Assembly: GCA_004194705.1 (NCBI GenBank)
Contig: SADC01001388.1
Span: forward strand, 274,696 to 338,695
Source of the DNA: Ditylenchus dipsaci
Taxonomy: Eukaryota; Nematoda; Chromadorea; Rhabditida; Anguinidae
Length of the DNA stretch: 64,000 nucleotides
Direction of reading: 5' to 3'
The notes under the pieces are model-generated. The model was not told where the DNA came from, ran no database searches, and saw only the letters and a list, made by a program, of their open reading frames with translations. Position numbers and translations under genes: made by a program. How positions within the stretch are numbered: the stretch's first letter is position 1; every line of letters begins with the position of its first letter. This document shows, in pieces, positions 33,480-44,400 of the stretch.

Positions 33480-34030
33480 CTATGCAACCCTAGTTCCTAT
33501 TGAGGTATCAGTTGTTGAATTATGTCTGCGCAATATAGCTAAAAAGGTAAAAGTATTAACCAATTATATTCTGAACTTGCTTCATACTTTTTCTTTTCAT
33601 GCTACTTTTGCATATATGATGCAACAGATAATACCTCATCAGAAACTAGAATCGCAGTGCTACATGATGGTGTTATATTTTTGAAAAAAAGATGAGAAAA
33701 TTTTGAAAATCAGTCAAAATAAAAGTTTGCCCCAAAAAGAGTAAAATTTGTCCCAAACCATATTGCACTAAAAAAAAGGATTACACAATTTGTAGATGTC
33801 GTTTTTAAAGTCCAAAAGTATTTCCCTAAGATGCACATTTTAAAATATTCTAACAAGGATATTTGACCAGTGTTCCCTAATTAGGTTATTTTGACCAGAG
33901 TATCCTAATTAGGATTCCTTAAGTCGAAGCATCCTAATAAGAATTAGTTCTGAATTAGGATATGCTCATTTTTTCCTGTAAATGTTTTCCTGTCTGCTTT
34001 CTGTCTTGTTTCCAAGTTCTTTTTACGGAT
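33480..34030. repeat. foldback fragment and TCCTAATTAGGA repeats
   Basis: 33480-33760 is related to the palindrome at 34780-35115: both contain GAGGTATCAG or its relatives, CATGATGGTGTTAT and CAGTCAAAATAAAA followed by TTTGCCCCAAAAAG. 33870-33960 has repeated palindromic ATCCTAATTAGGAT-type motifs. The shared unit alignment is lost at the window end within this stretch. No gene was seen. Confidence 0.45.
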
Positions 34031-34049
34031 TCGTCTTCAGCATGGCCAA

Positions 34050-34420
34050 TTTACTTAAAAAACTGCTCTTTAAAAATGGCGCGTAATCGTTTTCCCAACT
34101 CACACTTTCCAATGCATCTTTTTCCAATGAAGTACTTTTCCCAATGATTCTATAATAAAAGATTAGGCACATTTCATATTATCTGGAAATCAAGCAGAAA
34201 AAAACATTTCATACGGACAAAATGATTGCTCCGAATAAAAAAATGAATTAATTAAGAGCGCAATTAGGTACTTATTCTCACTGATAAACTGAGTTCATTT
34301 GGCGAAAGTACTTCATTGGGAAAAAGATTCATTGGGAAACTATTTCATTGGAAAAAAGATGCATTGGGAAATGATGCATTGGGAAAATGTTTCATTGGGA
34401 AAGTAAATTGGGAAGTACCG
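34050..34420. repeat. foldback repeat with TTCATTGGGAAA units
   Basis: The left arm (about 34085-34150) carries TTTCCCAA..CCAATGAAGTA units. The right arm (34305-34420) has seven or so tandem TTCATTGGGAAA units in the opposite sense. The interior is AT-rich and non-coding. The array runs into a C-run at 34424. A MULE or foldback type is inferred by analogy with the other repeated-arm elements here. Confidence 0.5.
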
Positions 34421-34589
34421 TGCCCCCCCCCGTCAGATTTTTCCGAAAACGGTGTAGGTAAAATGGCCTGAAAATGGCCATTCCTGCGTACGCCACTGGG
34501 TTAGAGTTAAAGATAATATTAAAGTTAAAGTTAATTATTAGTACACGATAAAGTTTCAAAAAATTGCATAGGGTACTAATTTTGAACTT

Positions 34590-35205
34590 TAAAGGGGGTA
34601 GGGTACATTTTATAGTCCGAATGGTTCGAATACCACTACGTGCATGCATACTTTTTTGGACTATTTTCTGATTTTTTTCTTTTTCCTATTCATTCGACTT
34701 TTTTCAACTTTTTTAATTAGTTAAACCATAGTATTAATAGCTTTAAATTAGCAGTAATGTGTTAGAACACGAAAAAACTACGGGTAATTCTCTTTTTCGG
34801 AGGGTAAATTTAACTTTTTATGGGGCGAAGTTTTTATTTTGACTGATTATTTCAAACAATTTCGTCTTTTTCAAAAGTGATAACACCGGTAGTTCCAATG
34901 AGGCATCCGTCATTAAATTATCTTCGTAAAAATAAAAAAAAGTAAAAGTATGAGCCTAATTATCTTTCTGACTTGGTTTATAGTTTTACTTCTTTGGGCT
35001 GCATTTTACGAAGATAATTCAATGCCTGATACCTCATTGGAAACATGATGGTGTTATCATTTTGAAAAAGACGAATTTTTTTGAAATGATCAGTCAAAAT
35101 AAAAACTTTGCCCCAAAAAGTAAAATTCAAAAATAGTCAAAAAAGTATGCATGCACGTAGTTGTATTCGAACCATTCGAACTATAGGATGTACCCCCGTC
35201 ACCCC
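34590..35205. repeat. 600-bp palindrome with C-run/G-run borders
   Basis: The outer arms GGTTCGAATACCACTACGTGC and ACGTAGTTGTATTCGAACC are inverse. The inner arms at 34800-34930 and 34985-35125 are inverse too (TTCGTCTTTTTCAAAA, CCAATGAGGCATCC, TTATCTTCGTAAA). The borders are GGGGGTAGGGTAC and GTACCCCC. A small separate hairpin (GGTGCGCGACGTTTCGTCC) follows at 35250. 35290-35600 is AT-rich with no gene. Confidence 0.55.
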
Positions 35206-35607
35206 CCCCCCGCCCCCTTTAACTTTTAACATTTATTTGAAAATTGGGTGCGCGACGTTTCGTCCCCAGGACGTTTCGCACCCACAATTGATTTTTAAAC
35301 TTCAATTACTACTCATTTATCTCTTTATTCATATGCTGTGTGGAATAACAAAGCTTTTTGTAAACTAAAACGCTTCTCAAAAGTAAAACAAGAACAACAA
35401 CAACAAATACTTTATTCATATGTTGTGTGAAATGACAATAACAAAGTTCTGTGGAATGACAATAAAAAAGTTGTGTGAATACAATACATCAAAATAACAG
35501 TATCCAATTTCATTCACCCATCATAAAGTTTAAGGGATTCCATTAAGATATTCCACCGTCGAGCGATTTCCGTAACCTTCACGATCCTTTTTGATTTTTG
35601 GTCGGCT

Positions 35608-36181
35608 TTAACGTACTGAGTTTGCTTGTTTTTTCGGAACATCGCCACGAATCCTTCGAGTATAGTTGATCTCTGCCTTTTTAATCGTCTTCAAACAATC
35701 GAGAAAGTGCCAAAATGTTGGATGACTGGCACCCATTTCCGTCTTGATCATTCGATTGGCCTTCCGCAAGTTGTGTGTCCTATGAGCACAATCCAGCGTT
35801 CTTTCGTAGACGTTCCCACAGAGAAACTTCAAATCTTGGATCTCGAATGACCATTTGCCGACATGGCGCACTTCTTGTCCTGCAAATAGTGTTTGATGAC
35901 TTATAAATTTAAAAATACATACCACATAGTTACTGATAAACCATTCCATAATTGGATCGAGAGTATTTTCTTCATTGATATTCAGAAATTCCCAAAGATC
36001 ATTAGCTGGAATATTCGGAGGTATGAAAGACAGTGCTGGTATCATTCCTGAATTTTTCAAAAAGGTCAATGTGTCGGTGAAAAATCAAAAATAACATACG
36101 ACAAAGAGTGGCGAAGTCTGGATCAGTATCATAGCGTCCTTTCAATCCATGTTGACAAAGCTGTTTTTCGAATATTTTGCA
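35608..36181 (-). pseudogene. MULE transposase C-terminal exons
   Basis: The minus-strand exons are about 36181-36100 (CKIFEKQLCQHGLKGRYDTD), 36047-35923 (MIPALSFIPPNIPANDLWEF) and 35879-35608 (CAHRTHNLRKANRMIKTEMG, then HPTFWHFLDCLKTIKKAE). The introns are short and have GTATGT donors and TTCAG or TTGCAG acceptors. The pattern (GL...Y, then AL.F.P, then H..N.......G..HP.F) is that of animal MULE transposases. The phase between exons 2 and 3 is off by one base. N-terminal and catalytic parts are not seen, and the N gap lies upstream. This region is not part of the repeated unit. Confidence 0.6.
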
Positions 36182-36322
36182 CTAGATGGAAAGACATCCC
36201 CGAACGTTTGATTCAGGGGAGACAGATTTTATTACATTTATGGCACCAATTTTAAAATCCACTGAGAAACTTGTTAGACGGCCAAACCGCCTTGATCATG
36301 CTGAACATTCTTTGGCTAAACT

Positions 36323-36455
36323 CTAGTATGCACCCTTCACTTAAGTCTACACCCTTCAGTCAAATGCTTGGGGGACCAAGGCAAATTTTTTTTAATTAAA
36401 AAATTTAATTTGACTGAAGGGTGTATACCAGACTTGAGTGAAGGGTGTATACTAG
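36323..36455. repeat. short palindrome with ACACCCTTCA arms
   Basis: The arms CTAGTATGCACCCTTCACTT and its inverse each contain two CACCCTTCA(G/C)T units. The loop carries CTTGGGGGACCAAGGCAAAT. 36456-36788 may contain more minus-strand MULE-related sequence but no exon was confirmed. Confidence 0.45.
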
Positions 36456-36788
36456 AACTGCTCCATTTTTTTGTACGTTGTTCCTTGTTTGTTGAGCAGA
36501 AGAGCATAAAGCACAGGAAAAACAAAGCCGCCACGCTCCGCAAGAATCACATAAACCTACAAATCATGGCTAAGAGTTAACTAAATATGAGTAAAAGAAT
36601 ACCTGACTAAACGGTGTAGGAGTTATTGAGAAATTTGCCATCACAAAAACGACTTTCATTTCACTGGACCAAAGCGCGTGACTTTCGCGACCAAAAGCAG
36701 TATTCTGTAAAGTAAGTATTACGAATATTTGTAATCTAAAAAAGCATACCGATTCCTCATCCGATGAATCTCCTAGCAAAAATAATTC

Positions 36789-36805
36789 NNNNNNNNNNNN
36801 NNNNN
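36789..36805. other. assembly gap (17 N)
   Basis: A run of 17 undetermined bases. It lies 115 bp before the second copy of the 30-kb unit begins, so the head-to-tail order of the two units depends on this join. Nothing in the sequence shows that the gap size is real. Confidence 0.95.
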
Positions 36806-37196
36806 TGCGCAACGGGTCAAAATCCTTCGGTTGCAAAATCAATCGTCTTTCAAACGGGTCATTACTACACCTTTCCTTTAAACGGTCTCATGCCGAAAAC
36901 TCCCCTCCTACATTTATTGACCATTTGAAAGGGAAGACACTAAGAAAAGTCAAATTTCGATATTTTGCTTTTTTAGATCTTTTCAGTTTGGCATTGTATT
37001 TAGGACACGATTCACAATTTTTCGATGTTTTCAAAAAAATCAGATTTTAGGTCCTAAAATCGACCGAAATTTGGACCGATGTATATCTACAAATTTAAGA
37101 CAACTTGACTAAAGATAACGGCTGGAGATTTAATTTCATTATACTGTATAGAAAGTCAGAAAAAATAAAAAACATATGCGCTTCGTTTTGCCATCT

Positions 37197-38517
37197 GGGC
37201 CCGTATTAATAATCGCATTTACCCTTTCTTTTACTTTACCTCTACCCTTACCTCTATCCGTATTAATAAAGAATTTATTACCCCTACCGCTACCTATACC
37301 TTTTACCCTTACCTCTACCCTACCTTTACCCCTATTAATAAAAAAATTTACCCTTACCTTTACCTGTACCTTACCTTTACCTTTACCCACCTATACCCCG
37401 TATTAATAAAAGCTAGAGGTAAAGGTAGAGGTAAGGGAAAAAACAACAAGGGGACCAAGGCATATTTTTACCATGGGTGGTAGCATGGTAAAAGTTTTTA
37501 CCTTCATCTCGATTTTCAAAATATTGTCCCGTAAAGCTTTTTTTAAGCAATTTTAGTTCGCTGAACACGAATTTAACGTCCGTTTTTCATTGTTGCGTGT
37601 TTCATTGTTGTGCGGAATGTTGAGTTTTGCTCGCTACTTTAAGACTGTGATCTTTCTCTCACTCTATCGTTGTTTTGTTTAGTTTTTCGCAATGTTCACA
37701 CCGGATATGTGCAAACGTCTCGTGAAGCTGGTGTCCGAAAAGTCAAGAAGATCTCTTCCCGAACAGCCGCAAGAAGGTTTCAGCCGCTGGTCAAAGCAAT
37801 GCGTGGAAGCTCGTCGCCGACACCCTCAATACTGAATATCCGGATTAAGGGGCGCACAGTGTGGAGCAGATCAAGCAGAAGCACTCGAATTTGAAGAAGT
37901 TGGCAAAGCAGGATCTCCAGGATTTTCCTTACCTTTGTTGCATGTCTTGTAAACAGTGATTTTCAGATGCAATTCTTCTCTCTGCAAGACACGGGTGCTC
38001 GTCGAACAAGTGATTGGCCGCTGGAAGCGTCGATTTCATTCATTGCATGGGGAGCTTCGGATTGCTTTGGAGCGGGTGCTTCAGTTCATCGTCGCCGCTG
38101 CCGTGCTACACAACATTTGCCGTCTTCGAGGAGTGTCCGATGAAAACGACGAGGAAATGAATGATGATCAGCTGCCGAGGAGGGTCTGTGCATGCAATCT
38201 CTGCGCATTGCAAAGAATGAACACGGGATCAAATATGAGAAATTCTATCGTAAATCGTTACTTTGTCTGTTGAGGTGTGCTTTGCACTGTTGTGTTGTTG
38301 AATAAATCGTTTGGTGCCGAAGCAGTTGTATTTGCATGTATTTGTAAATGTTGAAGTTAGAAATATAGCTAAGGGTAAAAGGTTAAGGTAATGGCAAAAG
38401 TTACAGGTAATGGTAAAAGGTAGAGGTAAAGGTAGGGGTAAAAGCTAGAGGTAAGAGTAAAAGTTAGAGGTAAGGGTAAAAGGTAGAGGTAAAGGTAATC
38501 TTTATTAATACGGGCCC
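37197..38517 (+). mobile_element. PIF/Harbinger element with TACC-minisatellite arms, copy 2
   Basis: It has the same GGGCCCGTATTAATA ends, left TACCCTTACC array (37215-37400) and right GGTAAAAGG array (38370-38495) as 5246-7424. It lacks the nested GC-ended element and part of the right array. That shows the copy 1 insertion and array expansion, or the reverse contraction, happened after the copies separated. Confidence 0.65.
37692..38273 (+). pseudogene. Harbinger Myb-like and DDE remnants, copy 2
   Basis: It has the same two fragments as 6497-7075: MFTPDMCKRLVKLVSE first, and VLVEQVIGRWKRRFHSLHGE with VAAAVLHNICRLRG at 37956-38273. The second fragment is open without interruption in both copies, the first is frame-broken at different homopolymers. 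The catalytic core is missing in both. Confidence 0.65.
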
Positions 38518-38999
38518 TGATGCATAAAAAAGAAATATCGTGATAATAAAAGTAATTAAGAATAAAGTCCACACTCAACTTAAGAAGCTGGTCCTGTAAT
38601 TATGAGCCAATTTCATATAAGAGCTGGATAGTGACAGTTTTTTTCCGCCAGGGTTGTAGCATTTTTCATCCTGAGTAATTTTTAATTAAAAACCTGGGCT
38701 CTATTCCTTGTCCAAATAAAAGTTAAATGGCAACAAAAGTTGAGACACAACCACAAGTGCCCGAAATCGACTGTTTTTTCGGTCCCATTTATACTCTCAT
38801 TTGTCACTCTCGATCCAATCAAATTTATGGTTGTTAGAAAGCCTACAAAAAAAAACTTTATAATGACATATAAGTTGCCTGTGAGTCATATGAAAATTTC
38901 TGAGATGTGACGGTTTTTATAAAAAAAATTATATTTTGAGAAATGGCATTTTCGACAAAAACAGCCGCAATCTCAGAATTGACCAGCAATGACAGCGAA

Positions 39000-40276
39000 A
39001 ATACTCACATATTCTAAAAGAGCAACTCAAATGCTAAATTCCTGCAGAAAAAAATACGCTAGTCATGTTGGCATTTAGAAAGTTATTCTTGATTTAAAGT
39101 TAACACTGGGTGACGTAAAACATTTTTCTCGCTAAGCAACTTCAGAATTCTGACACCGGAATCGTGTCCAGCATGGTCGATTTACATGTGAATCTGCTTT
39201 TCAGGCTTGAAAGTACCTGTCAGATTTCAAATTCCGCTCGAGACAACAAAAATTTGAACTTAAAATAAAAAGGCTCAAATTGAAAACACCCCTCAAAATA
39301 TGTAAATCCCCCTCAAATTTATTTTTTACCCCCTCAAATTTGAATTTCGCACAAAATGTGTAAATCCCCCTCAAATTTCAAATTTACACCCTCAAATTTG
39401 AAATTTATAACCTCAAATTTGCATTTTTAGTATAATACTGCAGTGATTTTGCGGGAATCCGAATTTTATAGTCAAAAAATACTTGTATCGCTCAGAATTC
39501 CACCCTGGAGCGGCCAGAAGCCCCAAAGTACGTTTTTGGGGGGTTTACAAAAGGGGGAGTGAACTTTTTCCGAAAATTCGATCGAGCGGATCAGGATTCC
39601 GGTCTGATCGGCTGAATTGTTCAGAATTCCACCCTGAACCACTCAAACCACCAAAAGCCTGGAATTTTAAACGATTAAGCCCATCGGACTGGAATTCTGA
39701 TTCGCTCAATCGAATTTTCGCAAAAACTTTACCCCCTTTAGTAAATCCCAAAAAACCAACTTTCAGGGGCTTCTAGCTGCTCCAGGGTGGAATTCTGAGC
39801 GATCCAAGTCCTTTTTGACTATAAAATTCGGATTTCTGCAAAATTTACTGCAGTATTTCACTAAAAATGCAAATTTGAGGGGTAAATTTGAAATATGAGG
39901 GGGATTTACACATTTTGTGCGAAATTCAAATTTGAGGGGATAAAAAATAAATTTGAGGAGGGATTTACATATTTTGAGGGGCGTTTTCACCTACAGCCAA
40001 TAAAAAAGAGAAAAAATTGCTTTCTGAATGTTTATTGTCTCGAGCGGGATTTGGAATCTGACAGGCACTTTGATATTTGAAAAGCAGCTTCACATGTAAT
40101 TGGACCATGCTGGAATTGTAAACTTGCCTAGCGAGAAAAAAGTTTTACGTCAACCAGTGTTAAGCAGATTGTGTGTGTCAATACTTTGAATGAAGAATAA
40201 CTTTCTAAATGCCAACATGACCAGCGTATTTTTTCCTCAGGAATGTAGCATTCGAGTTGCTCTTTCAGAATCTCTA
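39000..40276. repeat. 1.28-kb palindrome, copy 2
   Basis: It corresponds to 7910-9190, with the same nested landmarks (TTAACACTGGGTGACG outer, CCCCCTCAAATTT arrays, CAGAATTCCACCCTG centre). The flanks 38518-39000 and 40277-41340 hold no recognised gene. Confidence 0.65.
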
Positions 40277-41480
40277 TATAGTATTTGGGTCGGATGTGTG
40301 TGCCGCCATTTTGAGTGGTCTGGTTGTGCCAGTCATAAACCTGTTTTTGAGAAACATATTGTTATATGAGTTTGTACTAATTGGAAAGCCCTTTTAAGAG
40401 CGGGGGATATTTGAGTTTCAGATTTGGAAATCGCTATAAATTTTGAGATTTCGCTCCATTAAGTTGAAAATTGGGGGTTATTTGTAGAAATCTCATGAGT
40501 GGTCCCGTCGTGACCGCTATTACTTTATTGAGAAGTGTAGGCAGGAGAGGATTTGGCATATGTAACTTGAAGAGGTAGATCTTGTCAATTTTCATTATCG
40601 AATACAGTAGTTTGAAACACAAAAGGAAGCGCAGATGACAGGCTTTCTAATGAGATATAATGGAGTTATTTATGACAATTCAATGTAAAAATTTTACTTC
40701 AAAGAAAAAGTTGTGTCATTTTTTGAAAACGTTGTTGATAGTTAAGAACCAAACAAAAAGTGTGATAATGGCATTTTTTAGATATCAATGTATACAATTC
40801 GACAGAACAGGGAAAACTGCACCAGAAAAAGCTCTGCAGTAGGATAAAAAGAGGCAGTAGGAGTATTTAGCAAGACTCTCAAAAAAAATTCCAAATCAAT
40901 TTTGACGTACAACTCATATTCCGCTATAGTGACCCTAATTTAGCACCGGATTCAAGTTCAGCATGGGCGATTTGCCAACAAAACTGCCCTCAAACATAAA
41001 AAGTTGCTGTCAAATTTCAAATTCCGCTCAAGACAAAAAATATTTAAATTCAAACTCTTTTAAGAAACTATCGTTCTAAATATTCTAAGAAAATATTGAA
41101 AAAAAAAGATTTTTGAATTGAAAAAGCGGTCGACCAGGAATTTTAAAAAGCGCGATTCCAAGACCGTAGATTGTAATCATAGGCTACTTTTTTCTTTTTG
41201 AAAATAAACGATAAAGTTCTTATAAGCTAAAATATGAAAAAAGAGTTAATTACACCATCCAGGCAGTTCCTATTCATCATAAAAAAGAAGGTAAATAACT
41301 TAACAGCCAAAAAATCTCTTTCTGTTTATCTGTCTGCTTATAACAGTTTGCACAGAAGGAAAAATAGGTAGGAAATTTTTTCAATAGTCTCCGTATTTAT
41401 CGACTTTTTAAGGCACATATCTGGTATAGTGCACAAAACTCAACATTTAAAAAAAATGTTGTTAAATTTCACTTCTTAAC

Positions 41481-44400
41481 ATGATTGTTAATTTTGCCTT
41501 TTTGATTATTGTATTATTGCTGGAAAAGGTATTGAGTCAATGTATGCCGGGTATGGAGCAAGATGGGAGTAGGTTTAATTTTAGATACAGCCTGTTTCAA
41601 CTAGAAAATCAAAATTGTTTTAGTTTGTGAAACATTTTTCTTATCAGACACTCAAAAACTTCATGCTGGTTAGAAAGCCATGAGTCTACCGGGTGACCAA
41701 AAAAAAAGGGACCACTTGGAAAATTTTTTTTTTGTAAATGAAAACAACAAAAAAACACAGTGGTTTCTCTGAGCCAAAAAACTTTTATCTGACCGTCATA
41801 AATGCTTTCACGATATGTCATTTGAAAGCTCGCAATATGCGCTTTTTTTTGCACATGAAGTGTGAGAAATAAATCAAACCAGTGGCATGTTTTATTTCTT
41901 TGAAGTGGCATAGGCAAAAATTGTGACATTGATGATTCACAAAAACCGCTGACCACCGTAGAGTTACTTTTTTCAATTTTTTTCACCATCGTGCTCAGCG
42001 TGTGAAATTCTGCACAAGGATATACCATCAGGACGTGCAGCCGTTCCCGTCTTAAATCTTGAAAAATGGATTCTTCGGCCATGTACCTTGGTAAAGCTTG
42101 GTGAAGGCATGGAATGAGATCCCGCAGGATATGATCGATCGGGCTGTGGATGATTTTCCAGAGCGTTTAAGAAAATGCATCCAAGCAAACGGTGGATATT
42201 TCGAAAATAAATAGATAAATTGTTTTCGTTGTTGTTTTCATTTACAAAAAATAAAATTTCCAAGTGGTCCCTTTTTTTTGGTCACCCGGTACCAGTAAAA
42301 GCGTTGATATAGTTTTTGAAATTTGCCTAATTTCGGAAACGAAAAAATTTATTTGAAAAATTTTAAATTTTTAACAAGTTGACAAGCCATTTCATTAAAA
42401 ATTTTGAGTGATGCTAAGAACAGCTGAAGTTAATATGTTAGCACAGACTAAGGCTACAAAACCCACCTTACTGAATTTGTTTTTTATGTAGATTGTGAAA
42501 ATATGGTCCTTTTAATTTTTTATTAAATGATCGAAATTTGAAAAAAAACGGAAGATGCCTACATTTTCGGTTTTTCTTAAAAACCATATTATGATTTTTT
42601 ATAATGAATTTTTCGGTAATATGGATTTTGTATCTCTTGAACTGTGCTACAGCATAGAATTTAAGATTTTAGCATCACTTGGAAAGAAAATAAAAACTTA
42701 ACCACTTGAAGTAATGAGAACAGCTGTCAACTTGTCAAAAATTGTAGCTTTTGTATATAGTATTTGAAGTGACTGAGTGGACATTTTGTTACGAAAAAAT
42801 AGACTATAAAAAAAATTTTAGGCAAAAAATTTGAAATTAAAAAAAAATTTGTATGGCTTTTCAGTTATGAGTATATTTGTTTCAGCTTGCGGCCTCAAAA
42901 AATTTTGCTTCGACCCCAAAGAGACATGTACGCAAGGCATTTGCTGTAAGTGCGAATCTTCGCTTAGTATAAGGTGTCTTGCTAACTGCAAAATAAAACT
43001 AAATTATAGGTCAAGCGTCGAAACAAGGTGTAGGTGTAATAGTGCCAGGGCCAGGTGGGATACCTATCTCCCAAAGCCCATTTTGTCCAATGGGAGCAGT
43101 GCCGGATGGCTGTAAGCATTTTGGAATAATACTTTACAGGCTATATAAACGGTTTAAGCCTGTCGATACCTTAAGTTCTGTGCTAGTCCTAGTGAACAAT
43201 GCTACATGGGCACTACTTGCTGTTGGTTACTTCCCACTATTTTGAAATGATAAAAAAACATGGTCGTTTTTTCAGGCAAAATGGCCAATGACCCATCTCT
43301 GTTAGGCACTAGTGCGGGTGGATTCGGTGGTATATCCAGTCAATTTATGAACAACGCCGGGCAAGCGGGTGGCTATGGAACGCCTGGGATGATGCCTGGA
43401 AGCATGCAAGGTTACGGGATGCAAGGATATGGAGGCATGGGTACGTAAAAAAGTTGGATCCTGTCCACTCAGGCTCTATTAATACTTCCACATATCACTA
43501 TCATGGTCACGAATTCAAACTTTTAGACACGCATTTTTAAATTTAATTTTCAAGAAGCCATTTTAAAATTCACAAAATGGCATAAAAATGAAATAAAAAA
43601 ATGTATGACTGGAAATATTTGAATTCGTGACCATGATAGTGACTAAAAATTTATAAAGTGAGCTTTAGAGATACTTTTACAGGTGGAATGAGCGGTATGG
43701 TCGGCATGAACAATCTTTACTCAGGCATGACAGGTGGCTATGGAACGCCTGGTATGATGCCTGGGAGCATAAGCATGCAAGGCTATAACATGGGAGGCAT
43801 GGGTAGGCGTAAAATGCTTGCAATTTTCTACTTGAAAATACTGTTACAGGCGGAATAATGAGCCCCTACGATGGAATGAGCGGTATAAGCGGCATGAACA
43901 GCCCTTACTCAGGCATGACAGGTGGCTATGGAATGCCTGGAGTATGGGCATGCAAGGTTACGGGATGGGCGGTGTAGGTAATACCATTGCATACCCACTG
44001 GGTATGCAAAGTTTTGTAATGGGAGGCATAGGTACGCAAGGATATGGGATGCGAGGCTACGGAACTGGAGGCGCAGGTATGTAAAAAAGATGTATTTAGT
44101 CATCCTAAAAACGCTTCTACAGGCAGTATGATAAATCCCTACGATAGAATGATCGGCATGAGTGCCATGAACAGCCCTTACACAATGGGTGGAGGAATGA
44201 TGGGTAAAAATACAATAAGAATATGATCAAACAACTATTGGTCCGAAAGCACTTAAAAGGGATATTACCAGCGCGTTACACGGAGAAAAGGCGGGGACCG
44301 CCCGTTATTTTCCTTTCTGCAATTTTTTAAAATGCGTTCTCTACTTAGTCTATATCAGATTTGATGCAAAATGAATCAAAAATATGATGATTCAAAAAAT

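Larger units (their letters stand above)
4965..33682 (+). repeat. about 30-kb duplicated unit, copy 1
   Basis: Sequence from ACCATTTGAAAGGGAAGAC onward recurs in the same order and orientation from 36920 to the window end, where alignment is still continuing at 33682. The offset is 31955 at the start and about 30320 at the end, and the change is explained by transposon insertions present in only one copy. Divergence is visible up to about 21 kb and falls to mostly single-base indels beyond. It is either a tandem duplication or an uncollapsed haplotype. Confidence 0.9.

Noticed and set aside
41609..42263. Long minus-strand open frames (157 and 96 residues)
   Set aside because: They are antisense to the mariner transposase C-terminus and terminal repeat, and match no protein pattern in that orientation.
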